36,216 bases of DNA from Crocinitomicaceae bacterium. GTDB taxonomy: Bacteria > Bacteroidota > Bacteroidia > Flavobacteriales_D > Crocinitomicaceae. The stretch is taken from contig JAHEIL010000014.1 in assembly GCA_024639405.1 (NCBI GenBank), forward strand, positions 1 to 36,216, given 5' to 3'. Each line of letters begins with the position of its first letter. The stretch's first letter is position 1. Below the pieces are notes generated by a model that searched no databases, was not told where the DNA came from, and saw only the letters and a list, made by a program, of their open reading frames with translations. Of the stretch, positions 32,123 to 36,216 are shown piece by piece. The position numbers and the translations under genes are program-made.

Positions 32123-33509
32123 AATCTATCAATGCTTTTATTTCTAAAATGATACGTTCTGCTAAATCCATTGCTTTTTGCTCATTTTCACTTTCAGCAT
32201 AAATCCGAATAATTGGTTCCGTATTACTCTTACGTAAATGCACCCATTCTTTTCCGATATAAATCTTAACACCATCCGTTGTATCAACTTCCTCATGGTT
32301 GTAATTTAAAGTCATAAGCATCAAGATATTATCTACGTCTACTTCAGGTGTTAGTTCAATCTTATTTTTAGAGATAATGTAATTTGGATAACTATTTCTC
32401 AAAGCAGATACTGAACATTTTTTGTGTGCCAAGTGACTTAAAAACAAGGCGATTCCAACCAATGAATCACGGCCATAATGCAATTCAGGATAAATAATTC
32501 CTCCATTTCCTTCACCGCCAATCACAGCATTCGTTTCTTTCATTTTTGCAACAACATTTACTTCACCAACAGCAGCTGCAGAATAAAGCAAGCCACGTTG
32601 TTCTGTAATATCACGCAAGGCTCTCGTAGAAGATAAATTAGAAACAGTTGCACCTGGCGTATGTGTCAACACATAATCCGCGCATGCAACCAAGGTATAT
32701 TCTTCACCAAACATCGAACCGTCTTCACAAACTAAGGCCAAACGATCTACATCTGGATCTACAGTAATTCCAACATCTGCACCAACTTCCACGATTTTAG
32801 CTGACAAATCAGTTAAATGCTCTGGCAATGGCTCTGGATTGTGCGGAAAATGTCCCGTTGGCTCACAATACATTTCTTCAATTTTCGTAACGCCTAACGC
32901 TTTTAAAAGGGCTGGAACAAATATTCCCCCAGTTGAATTCACCGCATCGATTACAATAGAGAAATCAGCAGCTGCAATTGCATCTTTATCAACCAAAGGC
33001 AAAGCTAAAATTGCATCAATGTGTTTTTGCAAATATGAATCATCATTGGTAACCTTGCCTAAATCGTCTACTTCAGCAAATTCAAAGGCTTCCGTATCTG
33101 CAATTTTCATCAATGCTTCACCATCGCTTCCAGAAATGAATTCTCCTTTTTCATTTAACAATTTCAACGCATTCCATTGTTTCGGATTGTGACTCGCTGT
33201 TAAAATAATACCTCCAGCAGCATTTTCCAAAGGAACTGCCACTTCAACAGTTGGTGTTGTTGACAATCCAAGGTTCACCACATCGATTCCTAAGCCTACC
33301 AATGTTGAGACTACTAAATTAGAAATCATTTCACCAGAAAGTCGCGCATCTCTTCCGATGACTACTTTTAAGCGTTGGCCATTATTGCGATCTTTCAACC
33401 ATGTACCATATGCAGCAGCAAATTTAACCGCATCAATCGGTGTTAAACCTTGGTCTACAGCTCCGCCAATCGTACCTCTGATACCAGAAATTGATTTAAT
33501 TAATGTCAT
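32121..33509 (-). CDS. glmM: Phosphoglucosamine mutase (GlmM-like)
   Basis: 462 residues of the alpha-D-phosphohexomutase family. The phosphoserine is Ser106 in TASHNPKQWN, the Mg site is DPDVDR (Asp251, Asp253, Asp255), the sugar-specificity loop is GGEGNGG (331-337), and the phosphate-binding loop is RKSNTEPIIR (426-435). GEGN in the sugar loop fits GlmM/PMM-type enzymes, not glucose-specific ones. Expected product is glucosamine-1-phosphate for UDP-GlcNAc, the precursor of peptidoglycan and of the lipid A made by the lpx genes nearby. Phosphomannomutase activity is the alternative. It follows ribH by 27 nt without a visible promoter, so is probably in the TPR-ribH-glmM operon. Confidence 0.9.
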   Translation of the reverse strand: MTLIKSISGIRGTIGGAVDQGLTPIDAVKFAAAYGTWLKDRNNGQRLKVVIGRDARLSGEMISNLVVSTLVGLGIDVVNLGLSTTPTVEVAVPLENAAGGIILTASHNPKQWNALKLLNEKGEFISGSDGEALMKIADTEAFEFAEVDDLGKVTNDDSYLQKHIDAILALPLVDKDAIAAADFSIVIDAVNSTGGIFVPALLKALGVTKIEEMYCEPTGHFPHNPEPLPEHLTDLSAKIVEVGADVGITVDPDVDRLALVCEDGSMFGEEYTLVACADYVLTHTPGATVSNLSSTRALRDITEQRGLLYSAAAVGEVNVVAKMKETNAVIGGEGNGGIIYPELHYGRDSLVGIALFLSHLAHKKCSVSALRNSYPNYIISKNKIELTPEVDVDNILMLMTLNYNHEEVDTTDGVKIYIGKEWVHLRKSNTEPIIRIYAESENEQKAMDLAERIILEIKALID

Positions 33510-33536
33510 TTTTAAGAATTTTAATGAAACTAAAAC

Positions 33537-34028
33537 TTATAAAAAACTCTTTTTGAGTTCAATCATTTTTAAACAGGCAATGGCGCATTCAATACCTTTG
33601 TTGCCATGAATACCACCAGAACGATCTATACTTTGTTGGATGTGGTTATCCGTTAAGACACAAAATGCAACTGGCATATTGTATTTTAAGTTTACATCTT
33701 TAATACCTTGTGTTGTTCCTTCGCAAACAAAATCAAAATGTTTGGTTTCTCCTTGAATAACAACGCCAATTGCAACAACACCATCCACATCTGTGTATTC
33801 ACATAGGTATTGTGCAGCTAATGGTAATTCAAATGCGCCAGGAACAAAGCGAACCAAGATATTTTCTTCCAAGACACCATTTTCTAACAAGGCTTCTTTT
33901 GCACCTTTTAAAAGATTGAGTGTAATTGAATCATTCCATTCAGAAACAACAATGCCGATCTTAAAATCGGCACCATTTGGAACTAAGTCCTTATTGTATT
34001 CTGACAAATTGCGTAATGCAGTAGCCAT
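33537..34028 (-). CDS. ribH: 6,7-dimethyl-8-ribityllumazine synthase
   Basis: 163 residues, normal size. It condenses the ribityl-aminouracil and dihydroxybutanone phosphate precursors of riboflavin. Family motifs are VSEWN with Trp31, VPGAFELPLAA, GVVIQGETKHFDFV with catalytic His97, and the conserved Arg in DRSGG. It starts 5 nt after the TPR gene and is followed by glmM. No FMN riboswitch is visible upstream. The remaining rib genes are not in the window. Confidence 0.97.
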   Translation of the reverse strand: MATALRNLSEYNKDLVPNGADFKIGIVVSEWNDSITLNLLKGAKEALLENGVLEENILVRFVPGAFELPLAAQYLCEYTDVDGVVAIGVVIQGETKHFDFVCEGTTQGIKDVNLKYNMPVAFCVLTDNHIQQSIDRSGGIHGNKGIECAIACLKMIELKKSFL

Positions 34029-34033
34029 TTATG

Positions 34034-34672
34034 TTATTTTTTTTCTTTTTTAACGCGTCCAATGTATTTCTCAATCGATTTTTGATTCGCAAATTGAGGG
34101 AAATCATCTTTAATTTTCGTGTAACACTCGTTTGCGCCTTCTACATTCTCATTTTTCTCAGCGTGTAAACCAGCTTTGAATAAGTACATTGGTGTTGTGA
34201 ATTCATTTTCATCCGCTGCTGCAGCTTCCATGTACATGTCAAATGCTTTTTTGTAATCTTTCATTTCGCTGTAACAATCACCTTGTAAACCAAGCGCCAT
34301 TGCTTTTACGTAAGTATCATTTACATCAACTCCACTTAATTCTTCTAATGCTTTTTTGAATTCTCCTTTTGCCATGTACTGACGTCCTAAAACAAATTGA
34401 GCGTTTTCTCCTCCGATTTTACCATCGTATTTTTTAACAACACTTTTCAATTCATCGATCGCTAAATCTGTTGAATCTTTAGAAGCATAATTCAACCCTA
34501 CCCAGTAAGCATCTTTTGATTTTTCATTTGATGGCCCCCAGATAAACTGACGGTACGCCAAGAAAAGAATGATTAAAACAAAGAAACCACCAACAGAATA
34601 AACGATTAAACGTGTTTTCTTATTTGAATTGATTTGACTTTTTAAGTCTTTTAAATTGAAGTTTTCGAACAT
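34034..34672 (-). CDS. Membrane-anchored TPR protein (YfgM-like)
   Basis: 212 residues from the ATG at 34672. The frame can be extended three codons to a TTG, which is unneeded. One membrane helix (about 25-42) follows a short cytoplasmic part. Residues about 55-205 hold tetratricopeptide-type helical pairs (AQFVLGRQYMAKGEFKKALEEL, then ALGLQGDCYSEMKDYKKAFDMY). Layout matches YfgM-type proteins, which act with the PpiD chaperone near SecYEG in E. coli. That role is inferred from layout. In Bacteroidota this gene often lies between recF (divergent) and ribH, as here. It has its own -7 box. Confidence 0.88.
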   Translation of the reverse strand: MFENFNLKDLKSQINSNKKTRLIVYSVGGFFVLIILFLAYRQFIWGPSNEKSKDAYWVGLNYASKDSTDLAIDELKSVVKKYDGKIGGENAQFVLGRQYMAKGEFKKALEELSGVDVNDTYVKAMALGLQGDCYSEMKDYKKAFDMYMEAAAADENEFTTPMYLFKAGLHAEKNENVEGANECYTKIKDDFPQFANQKSIEKYIGRVKKEKK

Positions 34673-34693
34673 TTTATGCAATTTTTAGCCTTG

Positions 34694-34701
34694 CAAAAAT
34701 A
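34694..34701 (-). promoter_or_regulatory. -7 box of the TPR-ribH-glmM operon
   Basis: The minus strand reads TATTTTTG, a full TAnnTTTG match, 21 nt before the ATG at 34672. No -33 match found. Confidence 0.52.
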
Positions 34702-34968
34702 AGTTTTTTTTTGATTAAAAAAAGAGATGTGTGTAAAAAGTGAAAAATAGAGTGGTTTTTTGTTTTTATGACGGTAGATAAATTTTAAATCAATCTATTT
34801 TCTTTACTTTTTGTTTTGATTTTAAAGAAAGAAAGGAATACCATGACTAAACAAATTCAACTAAAAACACAAATTACTAAATTGTGAAAATCTAGAAGCA
34901 ACAAGCCTTTCTTAAAATTATATGGGCGAAGGGTTGAAAACTATCCTATAAAAGCTTGATTTTTTATA
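34702..34968. other. Divergent intergenic region, no gene seen
   Basis: The gap between the TPR gene and recF (34673-35002) is the only stretch over 300 bases without a gene. It is very AT-rich and holds a promoter at each end. A 14-codon frame at 34843-34887 has a GAAAGGA-like site ahead of it but no recognisable product. I see no riboswitch, tRNA or DnaA-box cluster. Confidence 0.6.
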
Positions 34969-34978
34969 TTGCAAGCTT
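34952..34978. repeat. Inverted repeat upstream of recF
   Basis: AAGCTTG (34952-34958) and CAAGCTT (34972-34978) with a 13-nt spacer. The right arm directly adjoins the -33 TTG of the recF promoter, so it could be a regulator site. A chance match in AT-rich DNA is also possible. Confidence 0.4.
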
Positions 34979-34997
34979 AAATTTTGACTTAAATTTG
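34969..34997 (+). promoter_or_regulatory. Promoter of recF
   Basis: TTG at 34969-34971, an 18-nt gap, TAAATTTG at 34990-34997 (full TAnnTTTG match). The recF ATG begins 6 nt later at 35003, which again implies a leaderless mRNA. Confidence 0.6.
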
Positions 34998-35002
34998 TAA
35001 CA

Positions 35003-36112
35003 ATGCATTTAAACAGCTTACATCTTACAAATTTCAAGAATTATGAAGAGGCAATCATCGAATTGTCTCCCAATATCAATTGTTTCATTGGTTCAAATGG
35101 TGCTGGAAAAACAAACATACTTGACGCTGTGCATTATTTAAGCTTGTGTAAATCTTACATGAACGTGTTGGACCGACAAAACATTCGTTTTGATCAACCA
35201 TTTTTTTCCATTCAAGGAGTCTGGGAAAAAGATGCACAAAACATTGCTATTCATTGTGCTGTTAAAGTTGGAGCTAAAAAGGTTTTTAAGCGCAATAAAA
35301 AGGAATACGAGAAATTGGCAGATCATATTGGACAGTTTCCAGTTGTGATGATTTCGCCTTACGACCGTGATTTGATTTCTGAAGGAAGTGAATTGCGCAG
35401 AAAATGGATGGATGGCATCATCGCTCAATTCGACCGAGAATATTTGGAAAACATTCAACGCTATGCTAAAATCCTGGAACAGCGTAATGCCTTGTTGAAA
35501 AACATGTTCCAACACGGACTTTTTGACCGAGAAAGCATCGAAGTTTGGAACGAACAATTGGTTACAGTTGGTAATCAAATCCATTTGAAAAGACAAGCGT
35601 TTATTGAAGAGTTCATTCCTGTATTCCAAGAACGCTACAATTACATTGGTTTGGAAACGGAAGAAGTTCATATCTCTTACCGTTCACAATTGAACGAAAC
35701 TTCGTTTGAGCAACTATTAACGGATTACGAACGCAAAGATGCATTAACCCATTATTCCAATGCTGGGACGCACAAAGACGATTTAGTTTTCACCATTAAA
35801 GGTATGCCGATAAAGAAATTTGGTTCTCAAGGTCAACAAAAATCGTTTATTATCGCTTTGCGTTTGGCGCAATATGATTGGCTAAAACGCCATTTGAATG
35901 TTCGGCCAGTGTTGTTATTGGACGATATTTTTGATAAATTGGACCAACAACGTGTTTCGAAATTATTGGAATTGGTTTCGAATCAGTATTTTGGGCAAGT
36001 GTTGGTGACGGACACGGATTTAGAACGCATCCAAACCATCTTTAAGCTTCACGCGATGGAAAGCACCTTGTTTACTGTAGAAAATGGAACCATCGAAACT
36101 TTAGTACTTTAA
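35003..36112 (+). CDS. recF: DNA replication and repair protein RecF
   Basis: 369 residues, the normal RecF size. This ABC-type ATPase binds gapped DNA and helps load RecA through RecO/RecR. Walker A is GSNGAGKT (30-37) after LHLTNFKNYEEA. The signature region reads KKFGSQGQQKSFIIALRLAQ, and Walker B/D-loop is VLLLDDIFDKLDQQRV. Its 3' end is 3 nt before the DUF721 start, so the two are co-transcribed. It is not next to dnaA/dnaN/gyrB in this window, unlike the classical origin-linked order. Confidence 0.97.
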   Translation: MHLNSLHLTNFKNYEEAIIELSPNINCFIGSNGAGKTNILDAVHYLSLCKSYMNVLDRQNIRFDQPFFSIQGVWEKDAQNIAIHCAVKVGAKKVFKRNKKEYEKLADHIGQFPVVMISPYDRDLISEGSELRRKWMDGIIAQFDREYLENIQRYAKILEQRNALLKNMFQHGLFDRESIEVWNEQLVTVGNQIHLKRQAFIEEFIPVFQERYNYIGLETEEVHISYRSQLNETSFEQLLTDYERKDALTHYSNAGTHKDDLVFTIKGMPIKKFGSQGQQKSFIIALRLAQYDWLKRHLNVRPVLLLDDIFDKLDQQRVSKLLELVSNQYFGQVLVTDTDLERIQTIFKLHAMESTLFTVENGTIETLVL

Positions 36113-36115
36113 TTT

Positions 36116-36216
36116 ATGGACGAACGTAAACGCTCTTCAAACGAAACACCGTTAAAAGAACTCATTGATAAATTAATGAAAGCTTACCAATTGGATGGTA
36201 AACTTAATGAAATGAC
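36116..36216 (+). CDS. DUF721 (DciA-like) protein, N-terminal fragment
   Basis: 33 residues before the window ends, beginning MDERKRSSNETPLKELIDKL and continuing MKAYQLDGKLNEM. Short proteins of this form, a charged start followed by an amphipathic helix with a DGKLNE turn, follow recF in many Bacteroidota and carry the DUF721 domain. DciA, a DUF721 protein, loads the replicative helicase in bacteria lacking DnaC. The fragment is too short to show the full domain, so the call rests on pattern and position. Confidence 0.75.
   Translation, partial: MDERKRSSNETPLKELIDKLMKAYQLDGKLNEM

Noticed and set aside
33510-34672. FMN riboswitch sought upstream of ribH
   Set aside because: ribH starts 5 nt after the TPR gene and no conserved RFN-element sequence is visible there or before the TPR gene.
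34843-34887. 14-codon frame with a purine-rich site upstream, between the TPR gene and recF
   Set aside because: Too short, no transcription signals around it, and the composition matches the AT-rich background.
35138-35671. 177-codon open frame on the minus strand inside recF
   Set aside because: Fully antisense to a well-conserved gene; Phe/Asn-rich composition is what the complement of this codon use gives, and no domain is recognisable.

Overview
The window is low-GC DNA from a member of the Bacteroidota, most likely class Flavobacteriia. A Crocinitomicaceae/Fluviicola-like lineage is my guess; it cannot be proved from this stretch. The signs are: promoters of the TAnnTTTG (-7) type with few Shine-Dalgarno sites; a large secreted protein with a type IX secretion (T9SS) C-terminal signal; the rpmB-rpmG-DUF4295-ftsY cluster; a fused lpxC-fabZ gene; menaquinone genes; and recF followed by a DUF721 (DciA-like) gene. 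I see no tRNA, rRNA, CRISPR array, insertion sequence, phage gene or recognisable defence island. It reads as ordinary chromosomal backbone.

Layout. 1-6344 is a minus-strand block: rlmD-like methyltransferase and cinA, then rpmB, rpmG, DUF4295, ftsY, a hybrid histidine kinase, and the start of tatA running off the left edge. 6506-13110 is plus strand: an MltF-like lipoprotein, miaA, a secreted thioredoxin-fold protein and an 834-residue T9SS cargo protein. 13220-21283 looks like one long plus-strand run with almost no gaps: an M1 metallopeptidase, a hotdog thioesterase (menI candidate), menF, menD, a TerC-family membrane protein, an unknown helical protein, a DUF493 protein and a small anchored protein. 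trxA and a small anchored protein of unknown function follow as separate units. 22575-25796 is the lipid A / fatty acid cluster lpxD, lpxC-fabZ, lpxA. It converges on, and overlaps by 48 bp, an acpH-like gene.

25749-34672 is minus strand: acpH-like, DUF2795, an operon of ispH, a pseudo-receiver/adenylate cyclase/HD protein and a PduO-type cobalamin adenosyltransferase, then a DUF4139 protein, and an operon of a TPR membrane protein, ribH and glmM. The last part is plus strand again, with recF and the start of a DUF721 gene.

No clearly new system was found. The points most worth a second look are: miaA, which has no ATG, GTG or TTG able to include its P-loop; a cyclase with a receiver-like domain that has lost its phosphoacceptor, joined to an intact-looking adenylate cyclase domain and an HD domain; an RlmD-like methyltransferase with none of the four iron-sulphur cysteines; several genes whose -7 box lies only 5-8 nt before the ATG, implying leaderless mRNAs; and the lpxA/acpH overlap, with a terminator hairpin immediately in front of the acpH start.
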